Below, piece by piece: positions 8,845 through 17,063 of a stretch of 34,009 nucleotides of DNA. Each line of letters starts with the position of its first letter. The first letter of the stretch is position 1. A program made the position numbers and the translations under genes. The notes beneath the pieces are model-generated. The model made no database searches, was not told where the DNA came from, and saw only the letters and a program-made list of their open reading frames with translations. Source of the stretch: Bacteroidales bacterium (GTDB lineage Bacteria > Bacteroidota > Bacteroidia > Bacteroidales > CAIWKO01); assembly GCA_023228145.1 (NCBI GenBank), contig JALOBU010000033.1, positions 1 to 34,009 on the forward strand, read 5' to 3'.

Positions 8845-11148
8845 ATGAGAAAATATTTATTATTTATTACAGTTATTTTATTTGCAAGATTATATTCTTT
8901 TGGGCAATGCGGCGGCCCAACATTAACTGTGAATAACCCTTCATTTGAAGGAAGCCCCGCACCACATGTAACTCCACCGCAGTGGGACATCTGCCAACCG
9001 GGTGTAACTCCCGATACACAGCCGGGTTCATGGGGAATCAGCCTGCCTCCTTATGATGGAAGCTCTTATATCGGCTTGGTATGGGGTGGAAGCAGTTGGG
9101 TTGAGGGCGCCAGCCAGACACTCAGCAGCCCGATGATTGCCGGCACCACATATAATTTTACCCTTGCATTGGCATCCACTTCATCAACTGGTGGAGGAAT
9201 ACTACCGGGATGCGTGGAACTGCAAATCTGGGGAAACAGTGGTGGCAACAGCGGTTGTGATATGTCTGAATTATTATGGGCATCGGGAGATGTCTATGAT
9301 GCTGCACATATTGACCAATGGGTATTACATACGGTTACTTTTACCCCTTCTCAGAATTGGGGGCATATGCTTTTCTCAGTACATACTTTGGGTTGTTCGG
9401 CCCAGCCTTATCTTATGTTAGACAATTTATCACCCATTATCCCCCAATCCGATGTTGCAGCATTTAATGCTCCGGGAGTTTGTGTAAACAGTCCGATGCC
9501 ATTTACAGATGCTTCTGTATCAACAAGTGGAACCATAACTAACTGGAACTGGAATTTTGGAGATGGAAGTCCCGGAAGTACAACCCAGAATCCTGCACAT
9601 ACATACACTACTCCGGGGACTTATGATGTTACACTTACAATTTATAGCAATGTTCCGTGTACAACTCAGGTAGTGCAACAGGTTATTGTACATGATTATC
9701 CAACGGTTGCTGCAACTGCCGATCCTGCAGCTATTTGTCAGGGGATGTCAACAACTCTTACTGCGTCTGGTGCTAATTCATACAGCTGGAGTAATGGCCT
9801 TGGCAATGCAGCACAGGTTACTGCCACTCCGTCAGCTTCCACAACTTATACCGTTACCGGCACTTCCAATGGATGTGCCAGTACGGCTTCTGTTTCAGTT
9901 TATGTAGGGCAATTGCAGCTTAATACTATTGTAAACAACCATGTTTCCTGTTTTGGTGGCAGCGATGGTTCGGCAACGGTAGTACCCGCCGGAACACCCC
10001 AATACACTTATTTCTGGTCTCCTTCCGGGGGTAACGGCCCTACTGCATCAGGGCTCACGGCAGGAACCTATACTGTTTCTGTCAGCGATTCCGTAAACTG
10101 CCAAAGCTCAACCAGCATAACTATCACAGAACCACCATTACTTATTGTAAATATTTCCGACAGTACAAATATTAACTGTTTTGGTGCATCTACCGGAACA
10201 GCAACAGTTACAGCTTCTGGAGGCACACTATCATACAGTTATCAATGGACTCCATCAGGAGACACTGCAAGTACAGCTACTGGCCTGCCTGCCGGCGCTT
10301 ATCAAGTCGTTGTTACTGATCATAATGGTTGCAGCGATTCAGATCAGATTACACTGACACAACAACCACAGCTTCATATCACACTTGCTCCTGACGATGA
10401 AGACTGCCCTACCTATTGTGATGGATTTATTGAATCTTCGGTAACAGGAGGCTTTGGCTCTTATGATTATTCTTGGAGTACCATACCTGTTCAACACACA
10501 TCTACTGCGAACGGATTATGTCCGGGAAATTATACCCTGACCATTACCGATGATTATAGCTGTACCTCCACACAAAGCGCAAACATTTCGACCAGTGCAT
10601 GGGTAAGCGCAGATTTCACTGCCACACCAACTTCGGGGTATGTTCCTTTGTCGGTTGAGTTTATTTATACAGGTAACTACGGTATGAATTTTTACTGGGA
10701 TTTCGGTGATGGGGGAACGGGGACAGGCTCGAACATTACACATATTTACGATATAGTGGATTTGTATGAGGTAACATTGTATGTAAATTCAGGTCCTCCG
10801 GAATACTGCCCCGACACGATGACAATATACATTGATGCCATGCGCCCGTCGTGGATTACGGTGCCAAATATTTTTACACCCAATGGAGATGGTGTAAATG
10901 ACGTTTTTCAAATTGAATCTCAGGCAATAGAAATAATGGAAATAGAAATTTTTAACCGCTGGGGAAAGGAAATGTTTTCAACGAATATCAGCGGGTTTAC
11001 CGTGGAAAAAGAAAAGAAAGATGTATGGGATGGTACAAGCAAGAGCGGTGAAAGATGCTCAGACGGTGTTTACTATTATATTATTTATGCGAAAGGCTAT
11101 GACGACATAGAGTACAAGAAGAATGGAACAATTACATTATTAAGATAG
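8845..11148 (+). CDS. PKD/SprB-repeat adhesin with T9SS type B sorting domain
   Basis: A 767-residue secreted protein. After the signal peptide (residues 1-20) comes a head domain of about 180 residues starting CGGPTLTVNNPSFEG. It resembles galactose-binding or CBM-like jelly rolls and is about 85% identical to the head of the next gene. The stalk then has a PKD domain (about 202-290, WNFGDGS), an Ig-like domain (about 291-357), three SprB-type repeats (about 358-430, 433-507 and 511-588, with signatures such as SCFGGSDGSATV), a second PKD domain (about 588-670, WDFGDGG) and a type B sorting domain (about 670-767, FTPNGDGVNDVF and FNRWGK). SprB repeats are typical of gliding-motility and surface adhesins of Bacteroidota. 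It lies 12 bases ahead of its paralogue, so the pair is almost certainly co-transcribed. The surface ligand is unknown. Confidence 0.9.
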   Translation: MRKYLLFITVILFARLYSFGQCGGPTLTVNNPSFEGSPAPHVTPPQWDICQPGVTPDTQPGSWGISLPPYDGSSYIGLVWGGSSWVEGASQTLSSPMIAGTTYNFTLALASTSSTGGGILPGCVELQIWGNSGGNSGCDMSELLWASGDVYDAAHIDQWVLHTVTFTPSQNWGHMLFSVHTLGCSAQPYLMLDNLSPIIPQSDVAAFNAPGVCVNSPMPFTDASVSTSGTITNWNWNFGDGSPGSTTQNPAHTYTTPGTYDVTLTIYSNVPCTTQVVQQVIVHDYPTVAATADPAAICQGMSTTLTASGANSYSWSNGLGNAAQVTATPSASTTYTVTGTSNGCASTASVSVYVGQLQLNTIVNNHVSCFGGSDGSATVVPAGTPQYTYFWSPSGGNGPTASGLTAGTYTVSVSDSVNCQSSTSITITEPPLLIVNISDSTNINCFGASTGTATVTASGGTLSYSYQWTPSGDTASTATGLPAGAYQVVVTDHNGCSDSDQITLTQQPQLHITLAPDDEDCPTYCDGFIESSVTGGFGSYDYSWSTIPVQHTSTANGLCPGNYTLTITDDYSCTSTQSANISTSAWVSADFTATPTSGYVPLSVEFIYTGNYGMNFYWDFGDGGTGTGSNITHIYDIVDLYEVTLYVNSGPPEYCPDTMTIYIDAMRPSWITVPNIFTPNGDGVNDVFQIESQAIEIMEIEIFNRWGKEMFSTNISGFTVEKEKKDVWDGTSKSGERCSDGVYYYIIYAKGYDDIEYKKNGTITLLR
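8905..9445 (+). repeat. Duplicated head-domain segment, copy 1
   Basis: Encodes the ~180-residue N-terminal head of the first PKD adhesin and matches the segment at about 11221-11761 of the second. At the protein level about 85% of residues agree and stretches such as GSSYIGLVWGGSSWVEGASQ are identical. At the DNA level the copies differ mainly at third codon positions. Downstream of the head the two genes stop aligning closely. Confidence 0.85.
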
Positions 11149-11160
11149 AAACCCATATCC

Positions 11161-13548
11161 ATGAAAAAAACAGTATATTTATTTCTTATCCTATTAAACA
11201 TTACCACTTTTGTAATGGCCCAGTGCGGAGGTGTTATACTTACGGTGAACAACCCTTCTTTCGAAGGAACTCCGGAGCCGCATGTTACTCCTCCCGGATG
11301 GGATATCTGCATGCCCGGGAACACACCGGATACACAGCCAGGGTCATGGGGAATAAACTTGCCACCATATGAAGGCAGTTCATATATTGGTTTGGTTTGG
11401 GGAGGCAGTAGCTGGGTTGAAGGCGCCAGCCAGACTCTCAGCAGCCCTATGGTTGCTGGGACAACTTATGAATTTACACTTGCCCTGGCTACCACAGCCT
11501 CTACAGGTGGCGGGATACTACCCGGATGTGTCGAATTGCAGATTTGGGGAAATATGGGTGGCAACAGCGGCTGTGACCATTCTGAATTGTTGTGGAGTTC
11601 CGGTGACGTTTTTGATGCAGCACATATGGATCAATGGGTAGTGCATACTGTTAGCTTTACGCCATCACAAAACTGGGGTCACCTCCTTTTTTCGGTTTAC
11701 AACCTGGGTTGTTCAGATCAGCCGTACATTATGCTGGATGACTTATCAGCTATTGTTCCTATTACGGATATAGCTGAATTTTCATGGACAGGCTCCGGAA
11801 GTAACAATGCGGCGTGTACCGGACAAGCAGTTACATTTCATGATGAATCCACTTCAGCGCAAAGCACCATAACAAACTGGTCCTGGAATTTTAATGACGG
11901 CACTACCAGCACGGCACAAAATCCTGTTCACACCTTTGCCAGTCCTGGGACTTATGATGTAAGCCTTACCATCATCAGCGCTATACCATGCACAACCAAT
12001 GTAATACATCAGGTTATTGTATATGAAACTCCCATTGCCACAGTCAGTGGTGGCGGCTCTATATGCCCGGGAACGGGCGCTACAGCACCTGTTACTATAA
12101 CTCTTACCGGCACTCCGCCATGGTCTATTACTTATTTTGATGGAGTGAATTCAACTACCGTGAATGGTATTAATACTACTCCCTATATTATCAATACACC
12201 TGTAACGGGAAATTACACAGTAACAGCAGTGTCAGATGCAAACTGCACCGGTACTTCTTCCGGAAACGCTTCTGTGGCATACAATAACTTACCTTTAGTT
12301 ACCTTTGCTGTGCTGCCGCATGTATGTGTAAATTTTGCTCCATTTCAGCTTACCGGAGGAGGACCTGCTGGAGGCAACTACTCTGGCCCGGGAGTTAATG
12401 GCAATATGTTTGACCCGGCTTTGGCAGGAGTGGGAACACATCAAATAACATATACTTATACTGATCCTAATACAGGCTGTACTGATAGCGCTCACCAAGC
12501 ACAGCTTGTTCTGGCCGGAATTAATATCGGTGTGGATCCTCCTTTGACTTATATATGCCCTGAGGGTCATGCAGTCCTTGTTGCTACCGGAGCAGACACT
12601 TATCAATGGACACCTTCCGATGGACTTACTCAGGACTATGGACCCATTGTGATTGCAATGCCCGAAACAAGTACTACATATACTGTATTTGGAACAAATA
12701 GTGTGGGCTGCACCGGAACCAACACGGTTCAGGTGAACATTTACAATACGGAAATGGTCAATATATTTGTTTCTCCAAATGAAGGATGTTCGCCACATTG
12801 GGTTAACACAGATATCTTCCCCGAAGAAATGATTGAAGACTCTACATGGCTTTGGAATTTTGGTGACATACACGGACCGGGCAATGTCAGCTATCAACAA
12901 AATCCTTCTCACGTATATGGAGGCGAAGGTTATTATATGGTAACATTTGCGGCCATGGATACCAACGGATGCCATATTAAGGATACAGCTTATGTAAGAG
13001 TGTATCCGACTCCAGTCGCTAATTTTTATACCAATCCCGATATTGGTTATGCAGGCATTACGAACATGCAGTTTATAGATATATCATTAAACGCAAACGC
13101 ATGGTATTGGGAATTCGGAGACCCGGGTTCTTACAATTATAATTACTCTAACGAACAGCATCCTCATCATACTTTTGCCGATTCAGGAACTTATTCGGTG
13201 ATGCTTGTTGCCACAAGCACTTATAATTGCAGAGACACCATTATTAAAGATGTTTTAATTTTTCCGGAATTTGTTATTTTTATTCCCAATGCATTTACTC
13301 CCAACAGGGATCATATTAACGATGTGTTTAAACCGAGTATCATTGGGTTTGACAGGGAATCGTACAGGTTTTATATTTTTGACCGCTGGGGAAAAATGAT
13401 ATTTTTCTCTTCTAATATTGAAAACGGATGGGATGGAAAAATCAATGGCAAAGAAGCTGCCGAAGGCATCTACAGCTTCCTGCTTTATGTGAATGAAAAC
13501 ACAGGAAAAGACCATAAAGTGAAAGGAATAGTTACTTTAATTAGGTAA
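11161..13548 (+). CDS. PKD-domain adhesin with T9SS type B sorting domain, paralogue of the preceding gene
   Basis: A 795-residue secreted protein with the same signal-peptide-plus-head layout as its upstream neighbour (head about residues 21-200, starting CGGVILTVNNPSFEG). The stalk is different: a PKD domain (about 205-290), three Ig/PKD-like domains (about 291-380, 381-453 and 453-530), two further PKD domains (about 530-615 and 616-703, containing LWNFGD and YWEFGD), then a type B sorting domain (about 704-795, FTPNRDHINDVF and FDRWGK). The SprB repeats of the neighbour are missing. It is probably displayed by T9SS with the same binding head on a different stalk. It is last in the operon; no convincing terminator hairpin follows it before the next start. 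Confidence 0.9.
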   Translation: MKKTVYLFLILLNITTFVMAQCGGVILTVNNPSFEGTPEPHVTPPGWDICMPGNTPDTQPGSWGINLPPYEGSSYIGLVWGGSSWVEGASQTLSSPMVAGTTYEFTLALATTASTGGGILPGCVELQIWGNMGGNSGCDHSELLWSSGDVFDAAHMDQWVVHTVSFTPSQNWGHLLFSVYNLGCSDQPYIMLDDLSAIVPITDIAEFSWTGSGSNNAACTGQAVTFHDESTSAQSTITNWSWNFNDGTTSTAQNPVHTFASPGTYDVSLTIISAIPCTTNVIHQVIVYETPIATVSGGGSICPGTGATAPVTITLTGTPPWSITYFDGVNSTTVNGINTTPYIINTPVTGNYTVTAVSDANCTGTSSGNASVAYNNLPLVTFAVLPHVCVNFAPFQLTGGGPAGGNYSGPGVNGNMFDPALAGVGTHQITYTYTDPNTGCTDSAHQAQLVLAGINIGVDPPLTYICPEGHAVLVATGADTYQWTPSDGLTQDYGPIVIAMPETSTTYTVFGTNSVGCTGTNTVQVNIYNTEMVNIFVSPNEGCSPHWVNTDIFPEEMIEDSTWLWNFGDIHGPGNVSYQQNPSHVYGGEGYYMVTFAAMDTNGCHIKDTAYVRVYPTPVANFYTNPDIGYAGITNMQFIDISLNANAWYWEFGDPGSYNYNYSNEQHPHHTFADSGTYSVMLVATSTYNCRDTIIKDVLIFPEFVIFIPNAFTPNRDHINDVFKPSIIGFDRESYRFYIFDRWGKMIFFSSNIENGWDGKINGKEAAEGIYSFLLYVNENTGKDHKVKGIVTLIR
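11221..11761 (+). repeat. Duplicated head-domain segment, copy 2
   Basis: The second copy of the shared head domain. The similarity covers the mature N-terminus and fades at the start of the first PKD domain, so the duplicated unit is the head rather than the whole gene. Confidence 0.85.
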
Positions 13549-13608
13549 ACATTTAAGAATACATCCTGGTTTTTTATAGTCTTAAATATCTATAAGAATC
13601 AAAACTTC

Positions 13609-13616
13609 TATATTTG
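13609..13616 (+). promoter_or_regulatory. Putative -7 element (TATATTTG) for the first GT-C/TPR gene
   Basis: An exact TAnnTTTG match 48 bases ahead of the ATG at 13664. No TTTG is visible at the expected -33 distance. It is the same octamer as at 8331 and 16995. Confidence 0.45.
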
Positions 13617-13663
13617 CACTGAATCTTTTTTCATGCGCCGGATGAAAAATAAAAAGTTGCATA

Positions 13664-15643
13664 ATGAATATGTATGTAAAAAAAACATTTACTAAAACTG
13701 CAACTCCTCATTCTTTATTGAATCAAAAGATAATTGATACTCTTAAAGTCCCGGTGTTTTTATTGCTTTTGGTTTTTGTGCTTTATGGCAACACCATTTC
13801 CAATAAATACTCTTTTGATGATGATTTTGTTACCTATAACAATCCTCAGATTCAAAAAGGCTTTAAAGCCATAAAGGAAATTTTTACCACCAGATATTAT
13901 GTTAATGCAAGGCAAAATTATGATTACCGACCTATGGTAAAACTTGGATTTGCAATAGAGTATGCCTTGTTTGGAAGCAACCCGCACATCAGCCATTTTA
14001 TTAATGTTATCCTGTATTTTATTCTATGTCTTCTACTTTATTTAATATTGAAGAAATTATTGCGTTCCTATCATCCCTGGCTTGCTTTGGCGGCAACACT
14101 TTTATTTTTAGCACATCCGGTACACACAGAAGTAGTTGCTAGCCTGAAAAACCGAGATGAACTCCTAAGTATGATGGGAACTGCGGCTGCATGGTATTTA
14201 ACCATAAAATATACCGAAGCGAAAAAATGGAGGTTTATATTACTGGCTGTTTTCATGCTTGTTTTCGGGTATTTCTCAAAAGCTGGCGCCATGGTGTTTG
14301 TAGTAGTGATACCTTTAAGCCTTTATTTTTTCACTGCTGAAAAAACAAAAAACATTCTGAAAATAACAGGTATATTGCTTCTGGTAGTATTTTTCTGCAT
14401 CCTGATACCGCGTTTGCTGCTGCCCGAAATCCAAAGGAAAATAATGTTTTTTGAAAATCCCCTGTATTATGAAAAAGGGTTGTTGATCCGGTTAGGAGCG
14501 GCTCTCAGTGTGCTGTTGTTTTATTTCCGCCTGCTGGTGTTTCCGCATCCTTTGCTTTTTTATTACGGCTATGACCAGATATCGGTAACAAATCCTTTTA
14601 CTGTCTGGAATCTTTTTTCCTTGTTACTTTGCATAATGTTGCTGGGCATAGCCTTATTCCGGTTTAGGCGGAAACACGTTCTCAGTTTTGCCATTTTATA
14701 TTATTTTATCACTATTTCCATCTACAGCAATCTGCTTAACCCACCACCGGGTATTGTGGCTGACCGTTTTCTTTTTTCTTCTTCCCTGAGTTTTTGCCTA
14801 GCACTGGCATTTATTTTGCCGAAAATTTTTAAAATCAACCTTAATGAAAAACTGACTAAAAAAATAAAAACATATAAAAAGCCGGGTATCATTTTATTAA
14901 TTATATTTCTTCTTTTTTCAGTGAAAACCATCAGCAGAAATTCACAGTGGAAAGATTTCAAAAGTTTGTACACCAACGATATTAAGTACCTTCACAATTC
15001 AGCAAAAGCGCATGCAGTTTATGCTTCATTTCTTTATAACCAAATTCCTGCAAGCAGAGATTATACAAGGCAGAAGGAGCTGGTGAGGCTCTCGGAAAAG
15101 CATTACAAGCAGGCGCTGGAAATATATTCTGATTATGCTGTATGTATGAATAATCTTGGAATCATAGCATATAAGTTTTATAAGAAAAAAGAGGAAGCTG
15201 TGAACTACTGGAAGACGGCTGCTATCGCCGATAATGAATATTCCGAGCCGCTTTTTAATCTAGCCAAGGCGTATGAAGAAGCTGGTGTAACTGATACTGC
15301 TGAGTTATATTATCTTTCTGCATTGAAACTGGATAGCAGTAATGTCTCGGGATACAGCAATCTGGCCGCTATGTATTTTGAACTGGGCAAAACAGATAAA
15401 GCCATACAGACAAACCATGACATCATGTCGGTTTCTCCTGAAAGCGACCTCCCTTATGTAAATATCGGTAACTATTACCTGCTGGGAAAGGATACACTAA
15501 ATGCAATAAAATACTGGGAAATGGCTATTGAAAAGCAGCCTGACAATCCGGAACTCTGTAAAAATTTAGCCGCTTATTTCAGCCATGTTAAAGAGTATAA
15601 AAAAGCGGAGTATTATAAAAAATTGTCAAGAAAAAAATATTAA
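13664..15643 (+). CDS. TMTC-like GT-C membrane glycosyltransferase candidate with TPR repeats
   Basis: A 659-residue polytopic membrane protein. The first membrane helix (about 28-46) is followed by an acidic SFDDDFVTYNN loop, matching the catalytic Asp-Asp position of GT-C glycosyltransferases. Further family-like motifs are YRPMVKLGFAIEYALFG, a HFINVILYF helix and AHPVHTEVVASLKNRDEL. About ten to eleven hydrophobic segments are seen up to residue about 415. The last ~230 residues are soluble TPR repeats (about 430-655, for example YSNLAAMYFELGKTDKAI). The order of membrane GT-C part then TPR part matches eukaryotic TMTC protein O-mannosyltransferases and their bacterial relatives. A lipid-linked sugar donor and extracytoplasmic protein acceptor are likely by family analogy, but the substrate is unknown. 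The start is the first ATG of the frame, with a second ATG two codons on. It is a paralogue of the gene at 17064. Confidence 0.78.
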   Translation: MNMYVKKTFTKTATPHSLLNQKIIDTLKVPVFLLLLVFVLYGNTISNKYSFDDDFVTYNNPQIQKGFKAIKEIFTTRYYVNARQNYDYRPMVKLGFAIEYALFGSNPHISHFINVILYFILCLLLYLILKKLLRSYHPWLALAATLLFLAHPVHTEVVASLKNRDELLSMMGTAAAWYLTIKYTEAKKWRFILLAVFMLVFGYFSKAGAMVFVVVIPLSLYFFTAEKTKNILKITGILLLVVFFCILIPRLLLPEIQRKIMFFENPLYYEKGLLIRLGAALSVLLFYFRLLVFPHPLLFYYGYDQISVTNPFTVWNLFSLLLCIMLLGIALFRFRRKHVLSFAILYYFITISIYSNLLNPPPGIVADRFLFSSSLSFCLALAFILPKIFKINLNEKLTKKIKTYKKPGIILLIIFLLFSVKTISRNSQWKDFKSLYTNDIKYLHNSAKAHAVYASFLYNQIPASRDYTRQKELVRLSEKHYKQALEIYSDYAVCMNNLGIIAYKFYKKKEEAVNYWKTAAIADNEYSEPLFNLAKAYEEAGVTDTAELYYLSALKLDSSNVSGYSNLAAMYFELGKTDKAIQTNHDIMSVSPESDLPYVNIGNYYLLGKDTLNAIKYWEMAIEKQPDNPELCKNLAAYFSHVKEYKKAEYYKKLSRKKY

Positions 15644-15652
15644 TTCTTCAAA

Positions 15653-15684
15653 TTTTTTATAGCATCATTATGCTGTCAAAAAAA
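15653..15684. terminator. A/T-rich hairpin after the first GT-C/TPR gene, possible terminator
   Basis: TTTTTT-ATAGCAT, loop CATT, then ATGCTGT-c-AAAAAAA forms a seven-pair core stem (one T-G pair) extended by six T-A pairs across a bulged C, beginning 10 bases after the stop codon. The U-tract lies before rather than after the stem on either strand, which is atypical for an intrinsic terminator, so function is uncertain. Confidence 0.35.
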
Positions 15685-16009
15685 GTATTTGCAGAATTGC
15701 ATGTGTTATAAATACATTTAAATTAATAATAAATTAACAATTAAAAATACATACTTCCAGAAATATTTCTACTTAGACTGCTGTTGTATTTGAGCACAAT
15801 AACAAATTTGATGTTATTGGATATTGACAATAAAAAAATAATATCTTTTTTAAGACACAGAATATTTCTTCAAAGAAATTCATTTATTGATAAGAGTGGC
15901 ATTCGTGTTGCAAAGACAAAAAACAACTTGAAAAAATCATTAACAAAAATATCAATACCTGGCAGTTACCGCATAGAAAAAACTTTTGTATAGAGTTTCA
16001 ACAATCAGA

Positions 16010-16033
16010 AAAAAATGATTAATGTCATTTTTT
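16010..16033 (+). terminator. Short A/T-rich stem-loop ending in T-tract
   Basis: AAAAAATGA, loop TTAATG, TCATTTTTT gives a perfect nine-pair stem whose 3' arm is itself a T-run. It resembles a weak intrinsic terminator but has only two G/C pairs and no gene ends directly before it. Confidence 0.28.
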
Positions 16034-16183
16034 ATGTGTACTGATATTTTTTGTCAAACAATTTTTACATGAAATAGTTATTTACAAATTATAACACGAT
16101 GAAATATTTTTTAAAAATTAAATTTGAATTTTATGGAGCACTTACAATAAAATATTTTTACACCTGAAATTTTTTCATAGGGG

Positions 16184-16868
16184 ATAGTTGATAGCACAAA
16201 TACTACCGCTGACAGTGTTGTGGTTATTTCATCTGATAGCGTAGCTATTGTTAATGACAGAAGCTTACCGGCAGATATTGTTCCAAAGTAATTTTTACTG
16301 CCTTAGACAAACAAAACGATTCATTAAAATCAATTATTATTGCAATAACACCACCTCCTGATTTTTCAATGCTTATGGATAATTCTGCCCTCTATGGTTC
16401 CGATTCGGTTATTGTTACCGAAGAAAATAAAAGTATAAACTATGATATTCCACCAATGTATATGGCGGTGCAGGTGGATTCAACGGCCAAGAATATAAGC
16501 ATTCCTGATTCATCACAGAAAACCAAGAAGGAAGTTACAACAGGGATAATAAAAGATACGATTAAAGGATTTTAAGTATCTGAACATGCTCCCGAAATTG
16601 GTGACCCCAACTATACAGCTTAAAATGAGGAATGGATAAAAAACTATCCTGAGGAATATGAAAAAGTGAATCAGGCCAATCCTGTTAACCTGGAGTCTTT
16701 TGATGCAAAACAAAAAAGTTATGAAGTTTTGATGCTGGACAACCAAAAGCTTATGATGAGGAACTACAACGCAAAAAAACATCAGATCCCGACTTTTATA
16801 AAAAACATATGGAATGGCTGAAAGAATACAATCCGGAACGCTATAATATTGAAATTGAAAAACAATAG
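16184..16868 (+). pseudogene. Decayed gene of unknown function between the two GT-C/TPR paralogues
   Basis: Protein-like sequence continues through three frames. The first segment (16184 to about 16285) reads IVDSTNTTADSVVV and ends at a stop near 16289. The second frame picks up as VIFTALDKQNDSLKS at 16288 and runs through two stops (16573-16575 and about 16618-16620) to near 16730. The third frame carries DPDFYKKHMEWLKEYNPERY and ends at TAG 16866-16868. The pieces keep protein-like composition, including the related acidic/aromatic motifs NYPEEYEKVN and EYNPERYN, so at least two frameshifts and two nonsense changes have accumulated in a former gene. I do not recognise the family. The N-terminal boundary is unknown because a stop lies directly upstream. 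Sequencing error could explain one lesion but hardly all four. Confidence 0.62.
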
Positions 16869-16994
16869 CATTTTAAGAATTTTTGGGTAGGGTAAAAGTC
16901 TAAATCTGCCCGATACATATTAAATGAGTTAATAAGGCCAGGAGAAAAAAATTTCGAAAACGACAGGGGAGATTACTATTTCAGTTACAAGCAT

Positions 16995-17002
16995 TATATT
17001 TG
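16995..17002 (+). promoter_or_regulatory. Putative -7 element (TATATTTG) for the second GT-C/TPR gene
   Basis: An exact TAnnTTTG match. Its predicted transcription start near 17009 leaves a leader of about 55 bases to the ATG at 17064, similar to the other promoter candidates here. No clear -33 TTTG was found. Confidence 0.42.
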
Positions 17003-17063
17003 CTGCACAAATACACAGCTAAAAGCACTTCACTTGAAGCACACACAGAAAAGAAATCCTGTA

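Larger units (their letters stand above)
15644..16183. other. AT-rich gene-poor stretch after the first GT-C/TPR gene
   Basis: About 540 bases with two A/T-rich hairpins (listed separately) and no convincing gene. A 69-codon frame starting with TTG at 15784 has neither a recognisable domain nor the composition of its neighbours. An ATG-started 22-codon frame at 16099 could be a leftover start of the decayed gene that follows, but this cannot be shown. Confidence 0.6.

Noticed and set aside
12295..12975. A 226-codon minus-strand frame inside the second PKD adhesin
   Set aside because: It lies wholly within a gene with strong domain evidence and its translation has no recognisable family features.
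15784..15993. A 69-codon frame starting with TTG in the gap after the first GT-C/TPR gene
   Set aside because: No ATG, no domain, no promoter and very AT-rich composition make it indistinguishable from chance.
16369..16575. A 68-codon frame that could be called a small independent gene
   Set aside because: Coding-like sequence continues on both sides in other frames and beyond its stop, so it is the middle of a decayed gene.
17034..17063. TTG start giving ten extra residues for the second GT-C/TPR protein
   Set aside because: TTG is a rare start here, the added residues show no conservation with the paralogue, and the ATG at 17064 suits the promoter position.
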